From assembly GCA_003151825.1 (NCBI GenBank), contig PLYO01000002.1:39300-103299 (forward strand): a stretch of DNA of 64,000 bases. The letters are read 5' to 3'. A program made the translations under genes and the position numbers. This document shows positions 47,117 to 56,994 of the stretch, piece after piece (position 1 is the first letter of the stretch; the number at the start of each line of letters is the position of its first letter). The stretch comes from Ignavibacteriota bacterium. Its GTDB lineage: Bacteria > Bacteroidota > Ignavibacteria > Palsa-1295. Under the pieces are notes generated by a model. The model did no database searches and was not told the DNA's origin. It was given only the letters and a program-made list of their open reading frames with translations.

Positions 47117-47869
47117 ATGTATCACGTACATTATTCTGCACTGATACCGCAGGATTCACAACCTTTATATCGTTACACAACATTTGAACGGTTTAAGGAT
47201 ATGTTAGAGAATTCATCTCTTTATCTACGTAGTGTGGCGAAATTCCCCGATGGAACTGAAGCGTTAATGACTGCGTCTACAACTGCTCAACTTCGAGAAA
47301 AAGAGCCAGATCGATTAGCAATTGAAAAATATTTCCTACTGCATAAAGCGACACGTCCATTTGGTTTTGCTCAATGTTGGTGTGCTCATTCCACCGAATT
47401 GGTGCCGATGTGGGAGCGTTTTTCGCCTTCGGAAAGACCGAACGTTATTTCGAAGCATGGCATCGCTATTCGAACGAGTTTCGCGGCACTTAGAAATTCT
47501 CTTGATAAAAAGGATGAGCGTCTCGTCCGAATGAGTCTAATAAAATATCTGGATAGACATTCTGAACTTTCAAACTATGATAACATGCTATCGGCATTTC
47601 TTGAAAAAGACATTTCGCTAATTGATGAGCGTGAGTTAAGAGTTCTTTTTTATGATATTGAAGCATTTCAAAAAAGTACTCAAATACCAACATATCGGGA
47701 TCCGCAATATAGGAGAATTCCAATTAATCCCATAACACTAGTCGAGTCTGTAATTCCATCTCCAACAGCTGGTTCAACCGAAATAGATCAGATACGTTCT
47801 TTGCTATCTAATTTTGGGATCGAAAATCGGCTTGAGCATTCAAGACTGCGCGAGAAGGCGTCCTACTAA
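47117..47869 (+). CDS. DUF2971-like protein
   Basis: LYRYTTFERFKDMLENSSLYLRS...FAQCWCAHSTELVPMWERF...GIAIRTSF. Confidence 0.5.
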   Translation: MYHVHYSALIPQDSQPLYRYTTFERFKDMLENSSLYLRSVAKFPDGTEALMTASTTAQLREKEPDRLAIEKYFLLHKATRPFGFAQCWCAHSTELVPMWERFSPSERPNVISKHGIAIRTSFAALRNSLDKKDERLVRMSLIKYLDRHSELSNYDNMLSAFLEKDISLIDERELRVLFYDIEAFQKSTQIPTYRDPQYRRIPINPITLVESVIPSPTAGSTEIDQIRSLLSNFGIENRLEHSRLREKASY

Positions 47870-47929
47870 AGTCAATAGGAATCATTATCATCAGTTTTTT
47901 CTATTTCATTTGCTTTCCACTTAGACATC

Positions 47930-48934
47930 ATGGTTCCTATTAAAGTATGTAGCATTGTCATTTTTGCATTTTTAACTTTCGTCTGCGGAGCGCCACTTCA
48001 CGCGCAGTGGGTGCAAACGAATGGGCCGAATGTGGGTCCTAGAGCTGTCATTGCCCTTGCTGTGAGCGGCACGAATCTCTTTGCCGGGGCTTCCTTCGAC
48101 GGCGTTTATCGCTCGACCGACAACGGCACAAGCTGGACGGAGGACACTGCCGGCATGGGAGCGCAATACGTCGCTGCCCTTGCGGTGATCGGCGCGAATC
48201 TCTTTGCCGGGACTTTCTACGGCGTTTATCTCTCGACCGACAACGGCACAAACTGGACTGCGGTCAATAGTGGCTTAACGAACGATACAGTAATAACCCT
48301 CGCGGTGATCGGCTTGAATCTATTTGCAGGGACTCAAAGCGGCGGTGTTTTTCTCTCGACCGACAACGGCATAAGCTGGAGGGCGGCGAGTACCGGATTG
48401 CCAGCGAACGCAGAAGTCAATGCCTTTGCGGTGATCGGCACGAATCTCTTTGCCGAGGCTATTAAAGAGAATGGGGGACATATTAATGGCGGTGGTGTTT
48501 TTATTTCGACGAACAATGGCGATTCCTGGGACTCGGCGAGTACCGGTTTGAACGCTTATGTCAATGCCCTTGCGGTGAGCGGCACGAATATCTTTGCCGG
48601 GGATGATGTAGGCGTCGTCTGGCGGCGCCCACTTTTGGATTTCGGAATTAGCGCCGTTGCCCAAGCACCGCCGATGCGCGATGCCATCCGCAGCTATCCC
48701 AATCCCTTCTCGCAATCTACGGAGATCGCGTTTACCTCTGCCACTGCGGGCTATGCGGAGGTATCGGTGGTGAATATCTTGGGTGTAGAGGCTGCGCATC
48801 TGTTTTCCGGCGAGTTAGAAGCCGGGAATCATTCCTTCGCGTGGGATGCACAGGGGATGGCGCAGGGAAGTTATTGGTGCATCGTCCGCATGGGCGGAAG
48901 CGTGGAGCGGATCGCACTATCGATCGAGCGGTAA
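47930..48934 (+). CDS. secreted repeat (YCF48/BNR-like) protein with T9SS sorting domain
   Basis: Repeats AVIGTNLFAGTxxGVxLSTDNGTSW; IRSYPNPFSQSTEIAF...SVERIALSIER. Confidence 0.82.
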   Translation: MVPIKVCSIVIFAFLTFVCGAPLHAQWVQTNGPNVGPRAVIALAVSGTNLFAGASFDGVYRSTDNGTSWTEDTAGMGAQYVAALAVIGANLFAGTFYGVYLSTDNGTNWTAVNSGLTNDTVITLAVIGLNLFAGTQSGGVFLSTDNGISWRAASTGLPANAEVNAFAVIGTNLFAEAIKENGGHINGGGVFISTNNGDSWDSASTGLNAYVNALAVSGTNIFAGDDVGVVWRRPLLDFGISAVAQAPPMRDAIRSYPNPFSQSTEIAFTSATAGYAEVSVVNILGVEAAHLFSGELEAGNHSFAWDAQGMAQGSYWCIVRMGGSVERIALSIER

Positions 48935-48937
48935 GGA

Positions 48938-49120
48938 TTAGTGTTTCGCTTTGGCTTTCGGTTTGGTGTGTGCTGAAGGAATCGAACGCGATTTCCCATT
49001 ACGCTCCCGTTTGGCCTTTTGAGCTTTCAGATACTCACTGAACGCCTTCCGTTCTTCCGGCGTCCATGGCTCATCGATAACCACCATGTCAATTTCGTCA
49101 AATTTTTTATAGTCTGGCAT
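48938..49120 (-). CDS. small hypothetical protein, partner of 49107..49649
   Basis: 60-aa ORF overlapping upstream gene by 14 nt; acidic N-terminus, basic C-terminus. Confidence 0.45.
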   Translation of the reverse strand: MPDYKKFDEIDMVVIDEPWTPEERKAFSEYLKAQKAKRERNGKSRSIPSAHTKPKAKAKH

Positions 49121-49649
49121 TGTCGAAATCCTTAAAATAGCTGCGAACCAATGGATATGCCGCTTCGGTATCTAGGAACATCCGATTGCCGTATAATGGT
49201 TTTGCCCCGAGAGTTTTTTCATAGTGCTCGATAAGCGCCGATTTAGCTATAAAAGCGAGATGGCCACCATATCCCTTTTCAAACGACTTCTTGCACACAA
49301 AAGCCACCAAATTCGGAGCAACTCCTGCATAAAGCTTTGTATGTCCCTTGTTGAACGAGGCACTTTCGATCAAGTGCAAAAAGAAGTGATCGCCCATATC
49401 TTCGATGCTCATAATGCCATGCAGAATGGAAGGATTTTCTTTTGTTACAAGAGCATAAACTTCACGTTCCGCGCTTTTCAATTCCATTCGCCAATTAAAT
49501 TGCCATTTAGAGCGATTCAAAGATGAAATGTCCACGGTTTTAAGCCTTACGATTTCCGTTTCGAAAATCTCTCCGGTGAGGATATTTTCGATGGAATTCG
49601 TGAGCTTATCGACTTCAAAATCCAACCGGGCAGGAGTTCGCTTACTCAC
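49107..49649 (-). CDS. GNAT-like hypothetical protein
   Basis: FEKGYGGHLAFIAKSALIEHYEKTLGAKPLYGNRMFLDTEAAYPLVRSYF GNAT-like C-terminal pattern. Confidence 0.55.
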   Translation of the reverse strand: MSKRTPARLDFEVDKLTNSIENILTGEIFETEIVRLKTVDISSLNRSKWQFNWRMELKSAEREVYALVTKENPSILHGIMSIEDMGDHFFLHLIESASFNKGHTKLYAGVAPNLVAFVCKKSFEKGYGGHLAFIAKSALIEHYEKTLGAKPLYGNRMFLDTEAAYPLVRSYFKDFDNARL

Positions 49650-52600
49650 TCCCCCGCCACCATAATCTTCCCGCTTGCCATGCCGGAGTTCGCGGTTTGG
49701 ACGGAGTAGAAATAGGCTCCGGGCGCGACAAGATTACCGGCATTGTCGCGGGCGTCCCAGGTTGCGGATTGCGGTCCGCCGGCCATTGCGCGGTTCACGA
49801 GCGTTCGGATAAGCGTGCCTTTAGTATCGTATATATTTATATGGACGTTATCGCTGACGGGAACCTCGAAATTCAGTGTGACCACGCTCGCCGCGCTGCC
49901 ATTCAAAATAAACGGATTGGGATACGGCTGATAGAGATAAAGCTGATTCGTTCCATCATGAAGTTCGACGCGGTTGCTGAATTCCTGTGCGCCATTGGCG
50001 TCGATCTCATGGATTTGATAGAGATAGGTTCCAGGCGCGGTAGTGTTGTCGGAAAAGCTGTACTTATAAGTTCCAGAGGACGTTCCCACGCCGGCCTTCT
50101 TGCCGATACTCGTAAATCCGTTCCCATCCAAAGACCGCTCGACGTAAAACGTCGCGCCAGCCGACTCGTTTTCGACGTTCCATGAAAGTTCCGTACCCGC
50201 GTTCGATTTCGTCGCTGAAAGTGTCGTCTGTTCCACGGCGTCGGGCGGAATGATGGGCAGCACAACCTCCCATACTCCCCGGCCATACGTTGCTACCTTC
50301 AGCGTCGCTTTGTCGGAGGCAAGCTGCACATCGCGGCACGGGATAAGGCCGGGCCCCATCCAGACCCAATGATGGCCGGTGTCATTCGTTTGATAGATTC
50401 CGAAATCGGTTGCCGCATACCATGTGGAAAGCGGATTCACCGAGTCGATGGCAAGGCACATGACATTGCACGCAGAGTTCGTATCGGCGCCCGGAATGGC
50501 AGCCCCAACCGATCCGGAACGGTCAGTCCAAGTGTGGCCGCTGTCCTCAGAGGACATGACTTTCTCCTTGTTGCCGCTTATGGTTACGACGACGAACTTG
50601 GGGTCTTGCCAGGAGGTGTTGATCGAAGTAACGTATCCAGACGCCGGATTTGTCCGGGCGCGCCAGCTTACTCCAAAATCGGTGGAAAGCTCGAATGCAC
50701 TGCCGCCGCCGGCCGCGTAGATCATATCGGCATTCCAGTTCGGCAGGCCGATTGCGCTACAATAATAAAGCCCATCGGGGCTGCCAAACGATGGCGCAAG
50801 CTTGGTCCAGGAAGTTCCACCATTTATGGTTTGCCAAATATGCTGGCGTCCGACATATAAGATACTCGAAGCCGGCGTGCTACCGCCCCCCGAGATCGCG
50901 TGGGCAATGGGAGACATTTTGAACGGATTGTCCCAGCCGGACGCATCGGTCACTCCCGCATGCGCGGAGTCTGCGATCGGCAACCAGTTCGAGTTCGCAG
51001 TGGGGATCGTAGCCACCTCAATATCGGCAAGAGGGCCTTCGGCATAGATATGCTTCGGGTTTATCGGGCTGACGATTACTTGCATGGCATCGCCGAGCGG
51101 GGAATAGGGCGCGGGGGCTGCCCCCTGTGTGATTTCCCAAACCCCCTGATCCTGCGCGCCGCCCCAGGTTATTTTGAGGTTACTTTCAATTCCCAGATGA
51201 TAAAACCGGTTCGTGACCATGCCGAGCGAATGGATCTGCCAGCCGCCATTGCTTTTTACATCGGTCGAGCCGGCGGCATAGTTCACCCACAAGCCGCCAT
51301 CATTGCCATCATAGACAATATTGGAATTGACCGGATTAATGGCAAAGGAGTGATGATCGACGTGAGTCGTTCCATTACCCCCACCGCCGCTTTGCGTATA
51401 GCTGCTATAAAAACTCCAATTCGATCCTTCCAAGATAGCAGCATCTGTCCCGCACACATAAACGGTATCGGTCAGAACGGAATTCGGCGTAACCGCAAGG
51501 TCAAGGTCATACCATCCTTGTCCGTGCGACCCCGTTGGGTTGAAGATGGTGCTGCCTGCTCCGCCGGGAATCGGAATCGGAATCGAAGTCCAGGTCATGC
51601 CGGTATCGGTGGACTTATATAAATACGCAGCATTGCCGCCGCCGTCCGTCATAAGCGCAAAGATTTTGTTCGGCGCCTTTGCAGGCGAGGCCAGTGCAGC
51701 GCGGCCAATGCCCGTTGGAAAGTTCGTGGTGGGAAGTTTGGTCCATGTTGACCCATCGTTAACGGACTTATAAACACCGCCGGAGAAAAGATAAAAGACG
51801 CTTGAGCCGCTCGCGCCTGGCGTTGCAATAATATCCCATGCAAAACCGGAAAAGGCGGATGTCCACGTTGCGCCGGCGTTCGTCGAGCGATACACCGGTC
51901 CGGAAGCATACGTCGAAGCGAGCACGATATTATGATTGGATGGGTCAACGATCACTTTCACAAAATTCTGGGCGCCGCCGGGAACATTCAGGCGCTGAAA
52001 CGAGGCGCCCCCATCCGTCGATTGATATAGCCCGGAGCCGTTATAGACCGGTACCGAATTGTAGCAATAGCCGGTTCCAACATAGAGCGTATCGGTATTG
52101 ACCGGATCGACCGCTATCGTCGCAACGGAAAGATTCGGCAGTTCATTGTCGGTAAGTTCCGTCCAGTCCGCTCCGGTATCCGTGGATTTCCACACGCCGC
52201 CGCCCGAGCCGCCGGCGTACATGATTTTCGGATCTTGAGGATCGAACACAATCGCCGTCGTGATTCCGGCGGAAGGAGTGCTGTCCGCTCCGGCAAGCCC
52301 GGTAGCGGAAAGCCCGATATTCAGCCAGGTTCCCAGAGTAGCCTGCGGCGTGTTTTTTCCGCCTATGGCACCCTCGTTCGCGCGGAGCATATCCTGACGC
52401 GCTTCTTCGAAGGCGCTCAGATACGCGTCGTTATCCACCGTGCCGGACGTACCGGCATGGCGTGCAAATTCATAAAACTCACGCGCAAACGGCGCCGAAC
52501 GCCGCAGGCTTTCGGGAAGCTGATTGATTGCGTGGTACGCACCGGAATCCGATGGCGCAACGACGGGAACGGACAGCGTTTCGTCCCGCTCGGTCTGCGC

Positions 52601-52672
52601 CCGAAGCGATGGAGCAAGCGCAAGCACGGAAACGATGGCGAGGGAGAAGAATAGAGATTTGGTAACGAGCAT
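49646..52672 (-). CDS. large secreted BNR/sialidase-like protein with T9SS sorting domain
   Basis: Internal start MLVTKSLFFSLAIVSVLALAPSLRAQ; VWKSTDTGADWTEL repeats; LYQPYPNPFILNGSAAS...NSGMASGKIMVAGE. Confidence 0.85.
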   Translation of the reverse strand: MLVTKSLFFSLAIVSVLALAPSLRAQTERDETLSVPVVAPSDSGAYHAINQLPESLRRSAPFAREFYEFARHAGTSGTVDNDAYLSAFEEARQDMLRANEGAIGGKNTPQATLGTWLNIGLSATGLAGADSTPSAGITTAIVFDPQDPKIMYAGGSGGGVWKSTDTGADWTELTDNELPNLSVATIAVDPVNTDTLYVGTGYCYNSVPVYNGSGLYQSTDGGASFQRLNVPGGAQNFVKVIVDPSNHNIVLASTYASGPVYRSTNAGATWTSAFSGFAWDIIATPGASGSSVFYLFSGGVYKSVNDGSTWTKLPTTNFPTGIGRAALASPAKAPNKIFALMTDGGGNAAYLYKSTDTGMTWTSIPIPIPGGAGSTIFNPTGSHGQGWYDLDLAVTPNSVLTDTVYVCGTDAAILEGSNWSFYSSYTQSGGGGNGTTHVDHHSFAINPVNSNIVYDGNDGGLWVNYAAGSTDVKSNGGWQIHSLGMVTNRFYHLGIESNLKITWGGAQDQGVWEITQGAAPAPYSPLGDAMQVIVSPINPKHIYAEGPLADIEVATIPTANSNWLPIADSAHAGVTDASGWDNPFKMSPIAHAISGGGSTPASSILYVGRQHIWQTINGGTSWTKLAPSFGSPDGLYYCSAIGLPNWNADMIYAAGGGSAFELSTDFGVSWRARTNPASGYVTSINTSWQDPKFVVVTISGNKEKVMSSEDSGHTWTDRSGSVGAAIPGADTNSACNVMCLAIDSVNPLSTWYAATDFGIYQTNDTGHHWVWMGPGLIPCRDVQLASDKATLKVATYGRGVWEVVLPIIPPDAVEQTTLSATKSNAGTELSWNVENESAGATFYVERSLDGNGFTSIGKKAGVGTSSGTYKYSFSDNTTAPGTYLYQIHEIDANGAQEFSNRVELHDGTNQLYLYQPYPNPFILNGSAASVVTLNFEVPVSDNVHINIYDTKGTLIRTLVNRAMAGGPQSATWDARDNAGNLVAPGAYFYSVQTANSGMASGKIMVAGE

Positions 52673-52749
52673 GAATGAAAATGAGGATTGAATATCAGAA
52701 AACCAACCATAAAACAATCCTAAGCCACAACCGTTGCAAAAGAATGATA

Positions 52750-52811
52750 AATGACGAATGACAAATGGAAGGGCCGGGCAATCCCCCATTTGTCATTTGT
52801 CATTCGTCATT
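52750..52811. repeat. inverted repeat with 18-bp perfect arms
   Basis: AATGACGAATGACAAATG (52750..52767) and reverse complement 52794..52811. Confidence 0.88.
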
Positions 52812-52822
52812 CATAATTGATT

Positions 52823-53881
52823 TTATTCCTTCACTAATTTCACCGTTTGCGCTTCGCCGTAGGTGGTTTGGATGCGGGCGAAGTACGTGCCCGATGGTAA
52901 CCCTTGCAGCGACATGGGAACCGAAAGATTACCCGGCTCTACTACGCTCCCAAAACCCGCTGACGTTACCTGATGCCCCAATACATCATAGAGATTGATG
53001 ATTACATACGCCTCTTTGGCGATGCCAAACGAAATTACCGTTCCCTCGCCTGTGGGGTTGGGGTACGCGGTGGGGTTGGTAATAATGCTCGGCTCGCTGC
53101 CCACGCTCGCGTTTAAAAGCTCAGCATATTTCAGCACGCTATCCAAGCCAAGCTGCTGCATGGTGTAAATGGTCGTGTCGAACGGCACGGTGTCTCGATC
53201 CAGCCCAGGCCAGTTGAGGTAGGTCTCATACTGCGAGCCACGGCTATTCACATAAAGTTCCGAATCTAAAGGGTTAAAGCATAAAGGATTATGAATCAGC
53301 CAATATAGTACGGAAAGACTCCGGTTCGTTTCGGTATTATTTTGTTGCCATGATGTGTCAACGTTCCCTGTGGTAACTGTTCCCATAATAGTTCGAACAT
53401 CAGCACAGAAATAGTTTGGATCGCCGGGGTTCCATGCAAGCGCTGAAAGGAGCCATTGCTGAAAATCGAGCAAACATTGTGGGGGCGGTCCCTCTCCTCC
53501 GTGCTGCACATCTCCGGCCATGTCTTCGAATGCCGTAGGCACCCATTGATTCGTTGGACAATGCTGAATAAAAAGTGCCAGCGTATCATACGACTGAGCG
53601 TACTCCCCATACTGCATGTCATCTTGGCCCAAATTAAATAAAAGCTGACAGCCGGTCGGCAAGCTATCCTGTTCGTTTTGTGATTGAGGTATAATTTCTC
53701 TTTTATGCGCAATAGCAAGATCACCGCAAGTTATATCACTACTATATGTGCTAGGAGCTGAGAGTCCCCCTCGCGGCGATGAACCGTCTGCCATGATTGG
53801 AATGCCGGTAGGCCCGATTGTAGAGTCGTGCTGCGCGCGCGCGGGTAGAAAGATCGAAAGCAGAGCGAATAAATACAGCAT
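52823..53881 (-). CDS. secreted protein with distant version of the 30821/31963 module and T9SS sorting domain
   Basis: LSVLYWLIHNPLCFN...TIYTMQQLGLDSVL; TAYPNPTGEGTVISF...GTYFARIQTTYGEAQTVKLVKE. Confidence 0.8.
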   Translation of the reverse strand: MLYLFALLSIFLPARAQHDSTIGPTGIPIMADGSSPRGGLSAPSTYSSDITCGDLAIAHKREIIPQSQNEQDSLPTGCQLLFNLGQDDMQYGEYAQSYDTLALFIQHCPTNQWVPTAFEDMAGDVQHGGEGPPPQCLLDFQQWLLSALAWNPGDPNYFCADVRTIMGTVTTGNVDTSWQQNNTETNRSLSVLYWLIHNPLCFNPLDSELYVNSRGSQYETYLNWPGLDRDTVPFDTTIYTMQQLGLDSVLKYAELLNASVGSEPSIITNPTAYPNPTGEGTVISFGIAKEAYVIINLYDVLGHQVTSAGFGSVVEPGNLSVPMSLQGLPSGTYFARIQTTYGEAQTVKLVKE

Positions 53882-53894
53882 AGCTTAAAAAAGA

Positions 53895-54100
53895 TTAAGA
53901 GATGCGCAGCATTTCTCTACGAATTTTTCGCTGTTTGCGTTCCGGATTCTCCGGATCGTCTTCCCAGGCTCCCGGATTATTCCGAACGTAATACCGGGTT
54001 TGCTCGAGCTCCCTCTCGCTCCGTATCCATCGGTCATAAAACCGCCCCTGCCATACCATCCTGCCCTCCGGGCCAATCTCGTTCCGAATTCGGGACGTGC
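53895..54100 (-). pseudogene. remnant of REP-associated tyrosine transposase (RAYT/Y1_Tnp), C-terminal fragment
   Basis: Minus-strand frame reads SRIRNEIGPEGRMVWQGRFYDRWIRSERELEQTRYYVRNNPGAWEDDPENPERKQRKIRREMLRIS*. Confidence 0.75.
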
Positions 54101-54517
54101 ATCGACCTTTGAGTGCGCAGGAGGATGTGCGCAGTACGTCCCTATGAAGGTTACATTTTATTCTGAAAGAAAACTATTTTGTGGAAACAGTGGATAACTT
54201 TTTCATGAAAACTTTGGCAGAGTTCATGAAGCACAAACGTGTGTGCAAAATTGAAAGTATGAAATTCGTGTGGAATCGCCACAACTCGCAATGAGTAACA
54301 AAAAGCCTCGAAAACAGTCCAAAAATACAAAAATCCTGTTGAAAAATGCAGGGTTATGGCCCCATCCGGATTAATCCGAAAAATAATTGGAATCATTTGG
54401 GCGTAAGATGGCTTTGTACGTGCCGTCTTTGAAGATAGCGCGAATGACCGCTCATCCGCGAAAGACGAATGCTTTTATCACCCATTGTTTTTAACAAAAA
54501 AGAGAAAAAATAGAAAA

Positions 54518-55045
54518 ATGACAACACTCGTTCGGCGTTCCGCTATGGCCGCAGCCATGGCGCTCGCAATGTTCACTCACTCCGCTCAGGCGCAGAAAAT
54601 CGCCGTTATCGACATCAATACCGTCGTTGCGGCTATGCCGGAATATCAGGCGGCCAACTCGAAGATCGAGGCCCTGCGCAAGGTCTATACGGATACGCTC
54701 CAGACCATGCAGACGCAGTATAAGACGAAAGTCGATACCTACGGCAAGCTCGGCGAAACGGCCTCCGCTGACATGAAAAAGAAGGAATCGGATGACCTGG
54801 CAAGCCTCGAACAGGCTTATACCGCGTTTCAAACCTCGAAATTCGGTCAGGATGGCGAGCTTGCCAAAATGCAGACCGATCTCATGAAGCCGATCACCGA
54901 TAAGCTCAAGAATGCGCTCGATGCCTACCGTACAAAGGAGAAACTTTCCTTGATCCTGCCTCAGACGGCTGTCGTCTCCTTCGACCCGACCCTCGACCAA
55001 ACTACGAAGTTTCAGGCGTTCCTCACATCGTCAGTCACGAAATAA
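54518..55045 (+). CDS. OmpH/Skp-like periplasmic chaperone
   Basis: Signal peptide; QKIAVIDINTVVAAMPEYQAANSKIEALR, coiled coil. Confidence 0.85.
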   Translation: MTTLVRRSAMAAAMALAMFTHSAQAQKIAVIDINTVVAAMPEYQAANSKIEALRKVYTDTLQTMQTQYKTKVDTYGKLGETASADMKKKESDDLASLEQAYTAFQTSKFGQDGELAKMQTDLMKPITDKLKNALDAYRTKEKLSLILPQTAVVSFDPTLDQTTKFQAFLTSSVTK

Positions 55046-55271
55046 TTTCGCGTAGTTCGGCTAAGACCTTTAAAGGGTCTTAGGCAGATTTCGATTTGCC
55101 CGCATGATCGGTCATGCGGCATCGGTGAAAGCATCGTCAACGAAGAGGATGTGTTCGGGACTTTTTTAAGGGCGCGGCTGCTTTATACCAAAGCGGCCGC
55201 GTTTTCCTTTTGTTTCTCGTGTGGATGAGAAACCGGCGAGGGGGTTCGGTCGTAACAATCACTCGATCATT

Positions 55272-56087
55272 ATGCACATTACCTCTCGAATTTCCGCCGT
55301 TCTTCTTGCCCTCTTCACAGTAGCCGCCGTCGCTCATGCGCAGCAGACGCGCACAGCCTATATCGACGCGTCGAAGCTGCTCAAGCGCATGCCTGAGGTC
55401 AAGGATGCGTCGGCCCGTCTCGATCAGCTTACCGTGAGCTGGACCAAAGAGGCCAGCGACATGCAGGGTGACATCGACCGCAAACAAGCGGAGTACGACC
55501 GGCGCAAGCTCATCCTGACTGACGCCGAGCGCAGCACTACGGAACAGGAAATAACCAACCTCCATAAAAAGCACGACGATTTTCTCCACGCGAAATTCGA
55601 TGAAACCGGCGGCGAGCTGTTTACGCAGGAAGCTACTCTGATGAAGCCGGCCTACGATAAGCTTTCCGCAGCGATCAAGGAGTGTGCCGAAGACGGCAAT
55701 TACGATTACGTTATTGACCGCAGCTCGAAGGACGTGGTGCTTCTCTATGTAAATTCTAAATTCGATCTTACGTTGCCGGTCGCGCGGAAGCTTGGGATCG
55801 AGTCGGAAATTTTAAGCACACCGCTTGTGAACGCGGCGAAGCCAGGAACACCAGGAACACCGCCGAACGGGCAACAGCCGCAAACACCCGGATCGACGCC
55901 TCCAGGCTCGACGACAACGGGCACGGGAATTCAAATTCCTGGAACTCCACAAAACCCGGCTACCGGTACCGGTCTTACTCCAAACAATGGCACTTCTACC
56001 AATCAGCCTGCGCCCGGCACGAACAGCGGTTTTACTCCTGTCCAAATTCCGACGCCGCTTCCAAAACAGCCTGCGCCCGGGCACTAA
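55272..56087 (+). CDS. OmpH/Skp-like periplasmic protein with Pro/Gly/Thr-rich tail
   Basis: TRTAYIDASKLLKRMPEVKDASARLDQL; tail PGTPGTPPNGQQPQTPGSTPPGSTTTG. Confidence 0.82.
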   Translation: MHITSRISAVLLALFTVAAVAHAQQTRTAYIDASKLLKRMPEVKDASARLDQLTVSWTKEASDMQGDIDRKQAEYDRRKLILTDAERSTTEQEITNLHKKHDDFLHAKFDETGGELFTQEATLMKPAYDKLSAAIKECAEDGNYDYVIDRSSKDVVLLYVNSKFDLTLPVARKLGIESEILSTPLVNAAKPGTPGTPPNGQQPQTPGSTPPGSTTTGTGIQIPGTPQNPATGTGLTPNNGTSTNQPAPGTNSGFTPVQIPTPLPKQPAPGH

Positions 56088-56169
56088 GCCAACAGATTCC
56101 TATGCTTCAAAGGCTGGAAAGGCAGTATCGAATTAGGCATTGCCGATTGGTGTTGTCTCGGAAATAATT

Positions 56170-56988
56170 ATGGCCGATCGGGATTTAAGCAAGCAAACAA
56201 CGACTTCGGCGGGAGAAACCCGCAGCCTTTCTGAACGGGCCGGCGCGCTGGTTTTGCTCGGCGGGCTGTGGCGCTTTTCCATTCGATTTGTCAAGACGCT
56301 GGCGCGTCCGCCGTATGAGTTCCGCGAAATCGTCCGGCAGCTTTATGCCACCGGATACCGGTCGCTCTCCTTGGTGACCGTGGTGGGGATTGTGATTGGA
56401 GCAGTCCTGACGATGCAGAGCCGTCCGACGATGATAAAGTTCGGAGCCGAAGCATTTATTCCGGCCATGGTGGCGATCAGCGTGATGCGGGAACTTTCGC
56501 CGGTGCTGATTTCGGTGATTCTCGCCGGCCGCATGGGCGCCGGCATTGGGGCCGAACTCGGATCGATGCGAGTCGGCGAGCAAATTGACGCGATGGAAGT
56601 TGCGGCGCTCGATCCTTTTAAGCTGCTTGTTTTTACGCGGGTCGTCGCGTGTATGATTGCACTGCCGATCTTGACGATCTACGCCGATTTTCTGGCCTTA
56701 GGAGGTTCCTGGCTTATCGAGAAGGTCGAATCCGGCATGACGATAAGCCATTTTATTACAAGCGTGGTTCGCAGTGTCGAATTCTACGATTATTTGCCGG
56801 GCGTCGCAAAGACCATCTTTTTTGGGTTTACCATCGGAATTGTTGGGTGCTACGAGGGATTTAATTCCACAGGCGGGACCGAAGGCGTTGGCAAATCGGC
56901 GACCGATGCGGCCGTTACCAGCTCGCTGCTCATCATCCTATTGGATGTTGTTTTCGTCAAGCTTACTTTTATGATCTGGCCAAGCTGA
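56170..56988 (+). CDS. mlaE: MlaE/YrbE-family ABC transporter permease
   Basis: ELSPVLISVILAGRMGAGIGAELGSMRVGEQIDAMEV. Confidence 0.92.
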   Translation: MADRDLSKQTTTSAGETRSLSERAGALVLLGGLWRFSIRFVKTLARPPYEFREIVRQLYATGYRSLSLVTVVGIVIGAVLTMQSRPTMIKFGAEAFIPAMVAISVMRELSPVLISVILAGRMGAGIGAELGSMRVGEQIDAMEVAALDPFKLLVFTRVVACMIALPILTIYADFLALGGSWLIEKVESGMTISHFITSVVRSVEFYDYLPGVAKTIFFGFTIGIVGCYEGFNSTGGTEGVGKSATDAAVTSSLLIILLDVVFVKLTFMIWPS

Positions 56989-56994
56989 TTCTCG

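Noticed and set aside
54150-54480. Possible replication origin (AGTGGATAA resembling a DnaA box, AT-rich)
   Set aside because: Only one imperfect box and no dnaA/dnaN neighbourhood
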